From the NCBI GenBank assembly GCA_020047875.1, contig JAIFNE010000154.1, positions 1 to 9,055 on the forward strand: a DNA stretch of 9,055 bases. Direction: 5' to 3'. Position 1 is the first letter of the stretch. The number at the start of each line of letters is the position of its first letter. The stretch is from Hydrogenophaga sp. GTDB taxonomy: Bacteria; Pseudomonadota; Gammaproteobacteria; Burkholderiales; Burkholderiaceae_C. The translations under genes and the position numbers were made by a program. This document shows, piece by piece, positions 1 to 7,031 of the stretch. Below the pieces are notes generated by a model. It had not been told where the DNA came from and did no database searches. It worked only from the letters and a program-made list of their open reading frames with translations.

Positions 1-1208
1 CCGCCCGCCGCCAGCCGATCCAGGTAGTCCGCCCATTGCTGCATCATGGCCTTGCGCTGTTTCATGTACGTGGTGCGGTTGTAGGCCCGTCCGAGTGAGT
101 CCTTCACCGTGTGCGCAAGCTGTTGTTCTGTCACCAGCGGGTCAACGTTCAGTTGTTCAGCCAGCATCGTGCGCGCCGTGGCTCGGAAGCCGTGAACCGT
201 CTGTTCGGTGGCCGGGTAGCCCAGCGCCAGCAAGGCCACACGCAAGCTGTTTTCGCTCAGGGGCTTGTCGTGATTCTTTTCGCCACGGAATACCAGCGCG
301 CCGCCGCCGGTCAGGGGTTGCAGCGCCTTCAGCAAGGCCACCGCCTGCCGGGGTAGGGGCACGAGGTGGGGGCCGTTGTCGTTCTTGCTGGCCTTGGTGC
401 CTTTCATGCGTTGCGCCGGAATGCTCCACACCGCCGCGTCAAGATCAAGCTCCGCCCATGCCATGCCCCGCAGTTCCCCCGGTCGCTGAAACAGCATGGG
501 CGCGAGTTGCAGGGCCGTTTTCACGATGGGCCCGCCGTGGTACGCGCGGATATGCCGCAGCAGTTCACCGAAGCGGGTGGGGTCTGTAATGGCCGCGTGG
601 TGGGCATCGGGTGCGCTTTTGAAAACGCCGCGCATGTTGCCCACGATGTTGATGGGTGCGCTGCCGGTGGCCACCGCGTAGCCCCATATCAGGCTGCACA
701 CGCCGCGCGCCTTTTCCAGCGTGCCCAGAGTGCCCCGCGCTTCGATCTTGCGCAGCGCCCCGATCAGCATGGGCGTGTCGATATCGATGATGCGGTACTT
801 GCCCAGCGCGGGCACCAGGTCGCCGTTGATGATGCGCTCGCTTCGCACGCGGTGGGTGTCGCTCCAATCGGGTGCTTTCAGGGCGAACAGTTCCGCCGCC
901 ACCTCAGCAAAGGTCGCGCCCTCGGGTTTGCTTTTGATCTTGCGCAGCTTGCGCGCCTCTATCGGGTCGGTGCCTTGAGACTGTTGCAGCTTCGCCGCAT
1001 CGCGCGCGCGCCGCGCCGCCGTCAAGCCCATGGCCGGGTAGCTGCCCAGCGCCAGCCGGGTTTCCTTGCCATCCCGGTAGATTTTCTGGAACCAGCGTTT
1101 AGACCCTGCGGGCGATATCTCCAGGTAGAGCCCGGCCGTGTCAGTCAGCCGCGCCCGCTTTTTGTCGGGTGGGCATGTGGCGTTCTTACAGTGCGGATCA
1201 GTGAGCAT
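1..1208 (-). CDS. P4-type tyrosine recombinase (integrase), 3' end cut by window edge
   Basis: This is a site-specific recombinase that would integrate and excise a mobile element at the adjacent tRNA gene. From the ATG at 1208 the minus strand reads 402 open codons and runs off the left edge, so only the final residues are missing (family members are about 400-420 aa). The N-terminal DUF4102-type arm-binding domain spans about residues 10-90, a SAM-like core-binding domain about 100-200, and the catalytic domain about 210 to the end. Visible catalytic residues are Arg242 (QRPGELRG), a probable hairpin Lys269 (RMKGTK), His339 and Arg342 (HGFRATAR), His366 (LAHTVKD) and the nucleophile Tyr376 (RAYNRT). 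All are present, so the enzyme looks intact. A GGGGAA ribosome-binding sequence lies 5 nt before the ATG and is part of a repeat. The gene starts about 195 bp past the 3' end of tRNA-Ser and reads away from it, the usual arrangement in P4-like islands. Confidence 0.95.
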   Translation of the reverse strand, partial: MLTDPHCKNATCPPDKKRARLTDTAGLYLEISPAGSKRWFQKIYRDGKETRLALGSYPAMGLTAARRARDAAKLQQSQGTDPIEARKLRKIKSKPEGATFAEVAAELFALKAPDWSDTHRVRSERIINGDLVPALGKYRIIDIDTPMLIGALRKIEARGTLGTLEKARGVCSLIWGYAVATGSAPINIVGNMRGVFKSAPDAHHAAITDPTRFGELLRHIRAYHGGPIVKTALQLAPMLFQRPGELRGMAWAELDLDAAVWSIPAQRMKGTKASKNDNGPHLVPLPRQAVALLKALQPLTGGGALVFRGEKNHDKPLSENSLRVALLALGYPATEQTVHGFRATARTMLAEQLNVDPLVTEQQLAHTVKDSLGRAYNRTTYMKQRKAMMQQWADYLDRLAAG

Positions 1209-1212
1209 CGGC

Positions 1213-1292
1213 GTTCCCCGGTCGGTTGTTCCCCGGTCAAACCAGAAAAACGGGGAACAGCATCATTACGTTCCCCGGTTTGTTCCCCGGTC
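1213..1292. repeat. GTTCCCCGGT repeats in the integrase leader
   Basis: Four direct copies of an 11-bp unit lie at 1213-1223, 1228-1238, 1270-1280 and 1282-1292. Three read GTTCCCCGGTC and one (1270-1280) ends in T. An inverted partial copy, CGGGGAAC, lies at 1251-1258. The copies form two pairs (15-bp and 12-bp start-to-start spacing) around the inverted one. The inverted copy can pair with a neighbour on either side: 8-bp arms with an 11-nt loop against 1270-1277, or a 15-nt loop against 1228-1235. Repeats of this kind near integrase genes are often arm-type integrase or excisionase sites; that role is inferred here. The copy nearest the gene also contains its apparent ribosome-binding site. 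Confidence 0.8.
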
Positions 1293-1355
1293 TGGGTATG
1301 CCTGCTAGTGTATGCCCTTGTCCCTTGCTGTTCTGTAGAGTGTTGATTTACCAAG

Positions 1356-1392
1356 GAAAAAGGGCCTGCAGTGTCTGTCACTGTAGGCCCTT
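1356..1392 (-). terminator. Rho-independent terminator downstream of tRNA-Ser
   Basis: On the minus strand an arm AAGGGCCTACAGTG (1392-1379) pairs with 1373-1360 across a 5-nt loop, 14 bp with a single G-T type mismatch. It is followed at once by TTTTT (1361-1357, sharing its first bases with the stem). It sits 11 nt past the CCA end of the tRNA and would stop tRNA transcription before the integrase leader. Confidence 0.8.
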
Positions 1393-1403
1393 GTTCATAG
1401 TCG

Positions 1404-1493
<90 letters not shown>

Positions 1494-1505
1494 GCAAAGC
1501 CACAG

Positions 1506-1533
1506 ATTGTAGCAGGCGGGTTCGGGCTCAACT
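1506..1533 (-). promoter_or_regulatory. Likely promoter of tRNA-Ser
   Basis: The minus strand has TACAAT at 1511-1506, five of six matches to the sigma-70 -10 box. It ends 12 nt before the tRNA 5' base, so transcription would begin about 6 nt upstream of the mature end. The -35 element is weak: AGTTGA (1533-1528) at 16-bp spacing, or TTGAGC (1531-1526) at 14 bp. It overlaps the stop codon of the upstream DUF2237 gene. Confidence 0.5.
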
Positions 1534-1929
1534 GCCGGCTGCGGCGCTGTCGTCGCGTGTCGGGCGCCAGGCGTGTTGCTGTAGTTCGGCCAGGCTGACG
1601 TGTTGCAGCGCGGCTTCATGGGTCGCGGCCAGTACCAGGGGCGGCGCAACGCCGGCGCGCAGGGCTTCCACCCAGCGTTGGACACACAGGCACCAGCGGT
1701 CACCCGGGCGCAGGCCAACGAAGCGCCACTCTGGCCGCGGTGTCACCAGATCGTTGCCGCGACTGGTCGAGAAGGCCAGAAACGCCTCGGTCATGCGGGC
1801 GCAGACCACATGGGTACCCAGATCGCTTTCGTCAGTGCGGCAGCAGCCGTCGCGGAAATACCCGGTCAGGGGAGCGTAGGAACAGGACTGCAGGGGCTCG
1901 CCCAGTACGTTGCGTGGTTCGGTCGTCAT
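1528..1929 (-). CDS. DUF2237 family protein
   Basis: This 133-aa protein is soluble by composition, with no signal peptide or membrane segment. It matches the DUF2237 family (function unknown) through RDGCCRTDESDLGTHVVCA (residues 26-44), the STSRGNDL stretch (54-61), the PGDRWCLC motif (75-82) and APPLVLAATHEAAL (95-108). Six cysteines (16, 29, 30, 43, 80, 82) are notable for a cytoplasmic protein; the CC and CxC pairs look suited to metal binding or redox chemistry, but that is a guess. The ATG at 1929 lies 21 nt after the stop of the qmcA-like gene, so it is probably the last gene of that operon. No clear ribosome-binding site precedes it, which suggests coupled translation. The family assignment is firm; the function is not known. 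Confidence 0.9.
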   Translation of the reverse strand: MTTEPRNVLGEPLQSCSYAPLTGYFRDGCCRTDESDLGTHVVCARMTEAFLAFSTSRGNDLVTPRPEWRFVGLRPGDRWCLCVQRWVEALRAGVAPPLVLAATHEAALQHVSLAELQQHAWRPTRDDSAAAGS

Positions 1930-1950
1930 GGTGTGGCGCGGGTTGTGCGG

Positions 1951-2868
1951 TCAGGGCTTGGGCTGGGTTTTGCCGATCAGCGTCATGGCGGTACCAATCA
2001 GGGCCGAGACCTCGCTCATGTTGCCGGGCACGATCAGGGTGGTGTTGGATTCGGCCGCCACTTTGCCGAAAGCGTCGACCGCGCGCTCGGCGACCTTGAG
2101 TTGCACGGCCTCGTGTCCGCCGGGCTGCGTGATGGCGGCGGCTACCTTGCGGATCGCGTCGGCGGTGGCGTCGGCCACCGAGATGATGGCAGCGGCCTCG
2201 CCCTGGGCCATGTTGATCTGCGACTGCTTTTCGCCCTCGGAGCGCGCAATGAACGCCTCGCGTTCACCGGTGGCGATGTTGATCTGCTCTTGCCGCCGGC
2301 CCTCGGAGGCTGCAATCAGGGCGCGCTTCTCTCGCTCGGCCGTGATCTGCGCTTGCATGGCGCGCAGGATCTCGGCTGGCGGCGTGAGATCCTTGATCTC
2401 GTAGCGCAGCACCTTCACGCCCCAGTTGAGCGCTGCCTCATCGATCGCGGCAACGATTTGCGCATTGATCACATCGCGCTCTTCAAAGGTTTTGTCGAGC
2501 TCAAGCTTGCCGATCATTGAGCGCAGCGTGGTTTGCGCCAGCTGGGTCACCGCCATGATGTAGTTGGACGAGCCGTAGCTCGCACGCATGGGATCGGTCA
2601 CCTGAAAATACAGAATGCCGTCAACCTGAAGCTGCGTGTTGTCGCGCGTGATGCAGACCTGACTGGGCACGTCCAGTGGGATTTCCTTCAGGCTGTGCTT
2701 GTAGGCCACCTTGTCGATGAAGGGCACCAGAAAGTTCAGTCCGGGCGCCAGCGTCGACTGGTATTTGCCGAGCCGCTCGACCACCCAGGCGTTCTGCTGC
2801 GGCACCACCTTGACCGAGCGGGTAACAAAAATGGCCGCAATGACCAGAAGCAAGACAGCGATTTCCAT
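1951..2868 (-). CDS. qmcA: SPFH/Band 7 membrane protein, QmcA/stomatin-like
   Basis: This 305-aa protein is the same length as E. coli QmcA. An N-terminal membrane anchor (residues 2-15, EIAVLLLVIAAIFV) is followed by the SPFH/prohibitin domain (about 18-190), with the family stretches VPQQNAWVVERLGKY and PGLNFLVPFID. A charged helical segment (about 190-245, AEREKRALIAASEGRRQEQI onward) should form a coiled coil, and the C-terminus is hydrophobic (VSALIGTAMTLI). Family members oligomerise into rings at the inner membrane and are linked to membrane microdomains and protease control. The gene starts 36 nt after the nfeD-like gene, and this SPFH-NfeD pairing is widely conserved and supports the call. 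Whether QmcA or paraslipin is the better name is not settled by sequence alone. Confidence 0.92.
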   Translation of the reverse strand: MEIAVLLLVIAAIFVTRSVKVVPQQNAWVVERLGKYQSTLAPGLNFLVPFIDKVAYKHSLKEIPLDVPSQVCITRDNTQLQVDGILYFQVTDPMRASYGSSNYIMAVTQLAQTTLRSMIGKLELDKTFEERDVINAQIVAAIDEAALNWGVKVLRYEIKDLTPPAEILRAMQAQITAEREKRALIAASEGRRQEQINIATGEREAFIARSEGEKQSQINMAQGEAAAIISVADATADAIRKVAAAITQPGGHEAVQLKVAERAVDAFGKVAAESNTTLIVPGNMSEVSALIGTAMTLIGKTQPKP

Positions 2869-2904
2869 GGGGAATTTCTCAGGGTTGGGGAAACAAAACG
2901 GGGT

Positions 2905-3330
2905 TCAAACTTTTTCAACCAGCAGGCTGCTGCCCACCAGTTCGACGATCCGGTAGGTGCCAGATGCCGGTGCGTTGCCCGGTCGCTGCACCACGCGCCA
3001 CTGCGCGCCACGGTACTTCACTTGCGCCGAGCCATCGGGCAGCCAGGCATCCACCTGGATGATTTCGCCCACATCCAGGTTCACGCTGCGCTGCGCGCGC
3101 GCCGAGGGGTCGCCCGGCTGGCGTTTCTTGACCTGGTACCACAGCCCCACCGATGCCAGTCCGACCACCGACGCCACGACGATCTGGGTGACGAGGGGCG
3201 CCCCCAGGTGCGCGGCGATCGCTGCCACCGCCGCGCTCAGCGCGAGCATCAGAAGGTAAAACGTGCCGCTGAGCAATTCCAGCACCACCAGGGCGCCCGC
3301 CAGCAACCACCACCATGTTGAATCCGCCAT
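2905..3330 (-). CDS. NfeD-like membrane protein (short form)
   Basis: This 141-aa protein belongs to the short NfeD class (E. coli YbbJ type), without the protease domain of long NfeD. Three hydrophobic segments (about residues 6-22, 24-40 and 46-65) are followed by a basic turn (QVKKRQ) and a C-terminal OB-fold (about 82-141) with the characteristic VKYRGAQWRV stretch (104-113). It is expected to partner the SPFH protein encoded just downstream and to modulate its assembly in the inner membrane. The ATG at 3330 has GGAG 5-6 nt upstream (3339-3336) and is the first gene of the minus-strand cluster. An alternative frame here is also open but lacks any family features. Confidence 0.9.
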   Translation of the reverse strand: MADSTWWWLLAGALVVLELLSGTFYLLMLALSAAVAAIAAHLGAPLVTQIVVASVVGLASVGLWYQVKKRQPGDPSARAQRSVNLDVGEIIQVDAWLPDGSAQVKYRGAQWRVVQRPGNAPASGTYRIVELVGSSLLVEKV

Positions 3331-3335
3331 CTATG

Positions 3336-3340
3336 CTCCA
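3336..3340 (-). promoter_or_regulatory. Ribosome-binding site of the nfeD-like gene
   Basis: The minus strand reads TGGAG, ending 5 nt before the ATG at 3330. It fixes the start of the first gene of the nfeD-qmcA-DUF2237 cluster. The rest of the 165-bp divergent gap (3331-3495) shows no promoter that I can call with confidence in either direction. Confidence 0.6.
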
Positions 3341-3485
3341 CAAAGGGGTTGGGCCAAGAGGCCTTCGGGCCGATTCTGCGGCAAACGGGCCGCCGTGCCC
3401 TGGACGACCAAGGCTTTTCCGTACACTTCCCAGTTCATTCTTTTGAATTTTCCCTCCAGGCATTGCCCATTGCCCGCGCTGGGTC

Positions 3486-3490
3486 GAGGA
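3486..3490 (+). promoter_or_regulatory. Ribosome-binding site deciding the decarboxylase start
   Basis: GAGGA ends 5 nt before the ATG at 3496. The reading frame stays open 147 nt further upstream to an ATG at 3349, so this site, together with the family-typical N-terminus MKFRFPIVIIDEDF, is what selects 3496 as the start. Confidence 0.75.
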
Positions 3491-3495
3491 CCGCC

Positions 3496-5787
3496 ATGAA
3501 ATTCCGCTTCCCCATTGTCATCATCGACGAAGATTTTCGTTCCGAAAACTCCTCGGGTTTGGGCATCCGCGCACTCGCGCAGGCGATCGAGTCCGAGGGG
3601 GTCGAGGTGATGGGCGTGACCAGCTACGGCGACCTGTCGCAGTTTGCGCAGCAGCAGTCGCGTGCCAGCGCGTTCATCTTGTCGATCGATGACGAGGAGT
3701 TCAGCCCGGGGCCCGATCTTGATCCGGTGGTGCTCAACCTTCGCAATTTCATTCAGGAGGTGAGGCGCAAGAACGCCGATGTGCCGATCTATGTCTATGG
3801 CGAAACCAAGACCAGCCGCCACCTGCCCAACGACATCCTGCGCGAGTTGCACGGCTTCATCCACATGTTCGAGGACACGCCCGAGTTTGTGGCGCGTCAC
3901 ATCATTCGAGAATCCAAGAGCTACCTCGAAGGCATTCAGCCGCCGTTTTTCAAAGCCCTGCTTGACTACGCTGAAGACGGTTCCTACTCCTGGCACTGCC
4001 CGGGTCACTCGGGCGGCGTGGCGTTTCTGAAAAGCCCCATCGGGCAGATGTACCACCAGTTCTACGGCGAGAACATGCTGCGCGCCGACGTGTGTAACGC
4101 GGTGGAAGAACTGGGCCAGTTGCTGGACCACAACGGCGCCATTGGTGCCAGCGAGCGCAATGCGGCGCGCATCTTCAATGCCGACCATTGTTTCTTCGTC
4201 ACCAACGGCACCAGCACCAGCAACAAAATGGTCTGGCATCACACGGTGGCGCCGGGCGATGTGGTGGTGGTGGACCGCAACTGCCACAAGTCCATCCTGC
4301 ACAGCATCATCATGACGGGCGCCATCCCCGTTTTTCTGAAGCCCACGCGCAACCACTACGGCATCATTGGCCCGATTCCACAGGCGGAGTTTGAGGTCGA
4401 GGCGATCAAGGCCAAGATCCGCGCCAACCCCTTGCTGGCCGGCGTGGACGCCGACACGGTGAAACCGCGCATCCTCACGCTGACGCAGTCCACCTACGAC
4501 GGGGTGCTCTACAACACCGAGACCATCAAAGGCTTGCTCGACGGCTACATCGCCAACCTGCATTTCGACGAAGCCTGGCTGCCCCACGCGGCGTTTCATT
4601 CGTTCTATGGCAGCTTCCATTCCATGGGGAAAAAGCGGGCCCGGCCGCAGCACTCGGTGGTGTACGCCACGCAATCGATCCACAAGCTGCTGGCCGGCAT
4701 CAGCCAGGCCAGCCACGTGCTGGTGCAGGACTCGCAAGACACCAAGCTGGACCGGCACCTGTTCAACGAGGCGTATCTGATGCACACCAGCACCAGCCCG
4801 CAATACAGCATCATCGCCAGCTGCGACGTGGCCGCGGCCATGATGGAGCCACCCAGCGGCACCGCGCTGGTGGAAGAGAGCATTGCCGAAGCGCTCGACT
4901 TTCGCCGCGCGATGCGCAAGGTGGATGCCGAGTTCGGCGCGGAGGACTGGTGGTTCCAGGTCTGGGGTCCGGATCAGCTGGTGGACGAAGGCATTGGCCG
5001 GGCCAGCGACTGGGTGCTCAAGCGCACCGATGCCGATGGCGTGCAGCCGTCTGACGGTGAAGAGGCGTGGCACGGGTTTGGGGACATGGCGCCCGGCTTC
5101 AACATGCTCGACCCGATCAAGGCCACGATCGTCACGCCCGGCCTGAATCTGGATGGGCGTTTCGAGTCCACCGGCATTCCGGCGTCCATCGTCACCAAAT
5201 ACCTGGTTGAACACGGCGTGGTGGTCGAGAAAACCGGGCTCTACAGCTTCTTCATCATGTTCACCATCGGCATCACCAAGGGCCGCTGGAACACGCTGTT
5301 GACGGCGTTGCAGCAGTTCAAGGACGACTACGCCAAGAACCAGCCGATGTGGCGAATCATGCCGGAGTTCTGCGCCAAGCACCCGCGCTACGAGCAGCTG
5401 GGCCTGCGCGATCTGTGCCAGCGGGTGCATGCCCAATATGCCAAGCACGACATTGCGCGCCTCACCACCGAGATGTACCTGAGCGACCATTTGCCGGCCA
5501 TGAAGCCCAGCGACGCGTTTGCGCACATTGCCCAACGGACCACGCAGCGCGTGCCAATCGACGCGCTGGAAGGGCGCATCACCACCAGCCTGGTCACGCC
5601 GTACCCGCCGGGCATTCCCTTGCTGGTTCCGGGTGAGGTGTTCAACAAGAAAATCGTGGACTACCTGAAGTTCAACCGGGCGTTTGCGCACGAGTGCCCA
5701 GGCTTCGAGACCGACATTCATGGTCTGGTGCAAGAGGTCGGCGCCGACGGCGTGCTGCGTTATTTCGCCGATTGCGTGGCTGCGTGA
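3496..5787 (+). CDS. Orn/Lys/Arg decarboxylase (PLP fold type I, inducible class)
   Basis: This 763-aa enzyme would decarboxylate a basic amino acid (arginine, lysine or ornithine) to agmatine, cadaverine or putrescine with pyridoxal phosphate. The N-terminal receiver-like wing domain covers about residues 1-130, the large PLP domain about 150-590, and the C-terminal domain about 600-760. Visible motifs include WHCPGHSGG (166-174), FVTNGTSTSNK (234-244, phosphate-binding and cofactor region), HFDEAW (356-361, with Asp358 expected to contact the PLP ring nitrogen) and ATQSIHKLLAG (391-401), in which Lys397 is the Schiff-base lysine. The length is close to E. coli AdiA (about 755 aa) and longer than CadA or SpeC. 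Substrate cannot be read from these motifs, so I give no symbol. In enterics this class acts in acid resistance, usually beside an antiporter gene; none lies within the window, which argues for a metabolic or polyamine role. Confidence 0.95.
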   Translation: MKFRFPIVIIDEDFRSENSSGLGIRALAQAIESEGVEVMGVTSYGDLSQFAQQQSRASAFILSIDDEEFSPGPDLDPVVLNLRNFIQEVRRKNADVPIYVYGETKTSRHLPNDILRELHGFIHMFEDTPEFVARHIIRESKSYLEGIQPPFFKALLDYAEDGSYSWHCPGHSGGVAFLKSPIGQMYHQFYGENMLRADVCNAVEELGQLLDHNGAIGASERNAARIFNADHCFFVTNGTSTSNKMVWHHTVAPGDVVVVDRNCHKSILHSIIMTGAIPVFLKPTRNHYGIIGPIPQAEFEVEAIKAKIRANPLLAGVDADTVKPRILTLTQSTYDGVLYNTETIKGLLDGYIANLHFDEAWLPHAAFHSFYGSFHSMGKKRARPQHSVVYATQSIHKLLAGISQASHVLVQDSQDTKLDRHLFNEAYLMHTSTSPQYSIIASCDVAAAMMEPPSGTALVEESIAEALDFRRAMRKVDAEFGAEDWWFQVWGPDQLVDEGIGRASDWVLKRTDADGVQPSDGEEAWHGFGDMAPGFNMLDPIKATIVTPGLNLDGRFESTGIPASIVTKYLVEHGVVVEKTGLYSFFIMFTIGITKGRWNTLLTALQQFKDDYAKNQPMWRIMPEFCAKHPRYEQLGLRDLCQRVHAQYAKHDIARLTTEMYLSDHLPAMKPSDAFAHIAQRTTQRVPIDALEGRITTSLVTPYPPGIPLLVPGEVFNKKIVDYLKFNRAFAHECPGFETDIHGLVQEVGADGVLRYFADCVAA

Positions 5788-5900
5788 CTTACGTCAATCG
5801 GATCTGCCTTGGACGGCGTCACAATGAATTAGGGACGCTGTGCAGCAGGGTGCTGCGGGCTTGACAGTCAACGTCCTCACAACATGAAAGGCTCTGACGT

Positions 5901-6119
5901 ATGTTTCCTGAATACCGCGATCTCATCACCCGGCTTAAAGGGCACGATGCCCACTTCACCCGGCTGTTCGACAAGCACAACAGCCTCGACCAGTTGATCA
6001 AGAACAAGGAAGCTGGCATCGAACCCGGTACACCGACCGAGATCGAGCAGTTGAAAAAGGAAAAGCTCTCGCTCAAAGATGAGCTTTATGTCCTTCTCAA
6101 GCGTGCCAGCGTGACCTGA
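5901..6119 (+). CDS. YdcH family (DUF465) small protein
   Basis: This 72-aa protein has the DUF465/YdcH pattern: MFPEYRDLITRLKGHDAHF at the start, FDKHNSLDQLI in the middle and a lysine-rich IEQLKKEKLSLKDELY helix near the C-terminus. It is almost all helical and charged and probably forms a short helical hairpin or coiled coil; the family has no established function. AAAGG at 5887-5891, 9 nt before the ATG, supports the start. It lies 113 bp after the decarboxylase on the same strand; that gap holds a small GCAGCA/TGCTGC hairpin (5842-5856) without a T-tract, so read-through is possible. It converges with the ligase gene across a 29-bp gap. Confidence 0.88.
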   Translation: MFPEYRDLITRLKGHDAHFTRLFDKHNSLDQLIKNKEAGIEPGTPTEIEQLKKEKLSLKDELYVLLKRASVT

Positions 6120-6121
6120 GC

Positions 6122-6138
6122 GCCGGGGAGTCCCCGGC
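6122..6138. terminator. Hairpin between convergent genes, possible terminator
   Basis: A perfect inverted repeat GCCGGGG-AGT-CCCCGGC (7-bp arms, 3-nt loop) starts 3 nt after the ydcH-family stop codon and lies before the stop of the convergent ligase gene. Neither side has a T-tract, so it is at best a weak or Rho-assisted bidirectional terminator. Confidence 0.4.
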
Positions 6139-6148
6139 ATTCCGCGGG

Positions 6149-6988
6149 TCAAGACTCAGCGGGGCGTCTCGGCTGGCGATGGCGCGGGCAAGCCTGAAGG
6201 GGAGGCGTCCCTGGGCTGCTGCAAGGCAGGCCGCTGTCGTTCAGGCCGCGGTGGCGGTAGGTGATCCAGGTGCCCAGCGCAGGCGGGTTGCGCCGCAAGG
6301 CATCGCTCAGGCCGCTCCCAATGTGAAACTCCCGCCCGTCGGCACTGCGCACCCGCAGCGCACCGGTCATGCCGGTGTATTTGCCGCGTCCCGCCACAAA
6401 GCCGATCACCTCGGCATCGGCATCGTCGTGGCGCTTCACTTTCAGCAGGTTGTCGCTGCGTTCGGCGCGGTAGAGTGCATCACCGCGGTGGAGCATCAGG
6501 CCCTCGCCCCCAGCGCGGTCAATGTCGATCAGCTGCCGCATCAGCGCCTCATGGCCAGTGCTGCGGGTTTGCTCCACCGCCTGCACCCAGGGCTGCTGCC
6601 GCTGATTCACCCACAGCCGGTAGGCAGCCGCGCGCTGCGTGAAATCGCCCGGGTGCCCGGGCATGTCAAACACCATGAACCGGATCTGGCGCCAGGCCGC
6701 GTCGTCAGGTATCTGCTGGCGCACGGTGGATACCGCCTGCTGGAAGCCGCCGCGGCCAGCCCACAACTCCCCGTCCACCGGCTCGGCGGGCCATCCCTGG
6801 GTGAACCAGGCGGGCGCTGCAATCGGATGACCGCCGCGGCTGATGAGCTCGGCGCCATTCCAGTACGCGCGCACCCCGTCGAGCTTTTCACTCACCCAGT
6901 AGGCACTGTGATCAATGCCCGGGTGGTACCGGTTGGCCAGGGTCAGCGCGGGCGCCTGGGCCCAGGCCGGCACCAGGAACCGGCGCAT
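6149..6988 (-). CDS. Small ATP-dependent DNA ligase (LigE-like), with atypical ends
   Basis: This 279-aa protein would seal nicks using ATP through a covalent lysyl-AMP intermediate. The nucleotidyltransferase motifs are clear: EKLDGVR (34-40) with adenylated Lys35 (motif I), SRGG (50-53), VDGELW (71-76), FMVFD (104-108, motif III), GGEGLMLHR (160-168, motif IV) and LLKVKRHDDADAEV (181-194, motif V). An OB-fold follows (about 195-250). Relatives are short, often exported ligases ending in a strand of the form GxPRFxxFLRVR; here the sequence after SGLP (252-255) becomes a Pro/Arg-rich tail with no such strand. The N-terminus (MRRFLVPAWAQA) resembles the end of a signal peptide but is too short, and no ribosome-binding site precedes the ATG. 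The frame is open only about 50 nt further upstream and has no other start codon there. It follows fabI by 43 nt on the same strand and may share its transcript. Confidence 0.82.
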   Translation of the reverse strand: MRRFLVPAWAQAPALTLANRYHPGIDHSAYWVSEKLDGVRAYWNGAELISRGGHPIAAPAWFTQGWPAEPVDGELWAGRGGFQQAVSTVRQQIPDDAAWRQIRFMVFDMPGHPGDFTQRAAAYRLWVNQRQQPWVQAVEQTRSTGHEALMRQLIDIDRAGGEGLMLHRGDALYRAERSDNLLKVKRHDDADAEVIGFVAGRGKYTGMTGALRVRSADGREFHIGSGLSDALRRNPPALGTWITYRHRGLNDSGLPCSSPGTPPLQACPRHRQPRRPAES

Positions 6989-7031
6989 GGGTGGTGGCGG
7001 TGTGTGAAGAGCGGCTGGGCGAGGCGTTCGC

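Noticed and set aside
1213..1292. CRISPR-like array
   Set aside because: The units are only 11 bp, spacers are 1-31 bp and unequal, one copy is inverted, and no cas genes are present; regulatory or recombinase-binding repeats fit better.
366..1346. A 326-codon plus-strand frame opposite the integrase
   Set aside because: The minus strand carries a complete set of integrase motifs; the plus frame has an arginine-rich, domain-free product and runs through the repeat region.
1600..2520. A 306-codon plus-strand frame opposite DUF2237 and qmcA
   Set aside because: It spans two genes on the opposite strand and shows no conserved sequence.
3349..3495. An N-terminal extension of the decarboxylase by 49 codons
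   Set aside because: The family-typical N-terminus and a GAGGA ribosome-binding site both point to 3496; the extension has no family character.
3331..5733. An 800-codon open frame antisense to the decarboxylase
   Set aside because: It lies wholly opposite a clear enzyme gene, has low-complexity His/Arg/Val/Gly composition and no recognisable domain. Long antisense frames are common in GC-rich coding DNA.
5861..5888. TTGACA with CATGAA at 16 bp as a promoter for the ydcH-like gene
   Set aside because: The -35 is perfect, but the -10 matches only three of six bases and would place the transcription start downstream of the ribosome-binding site. TTGACAGTCAA is also a small palindrome, so the match may be chance.
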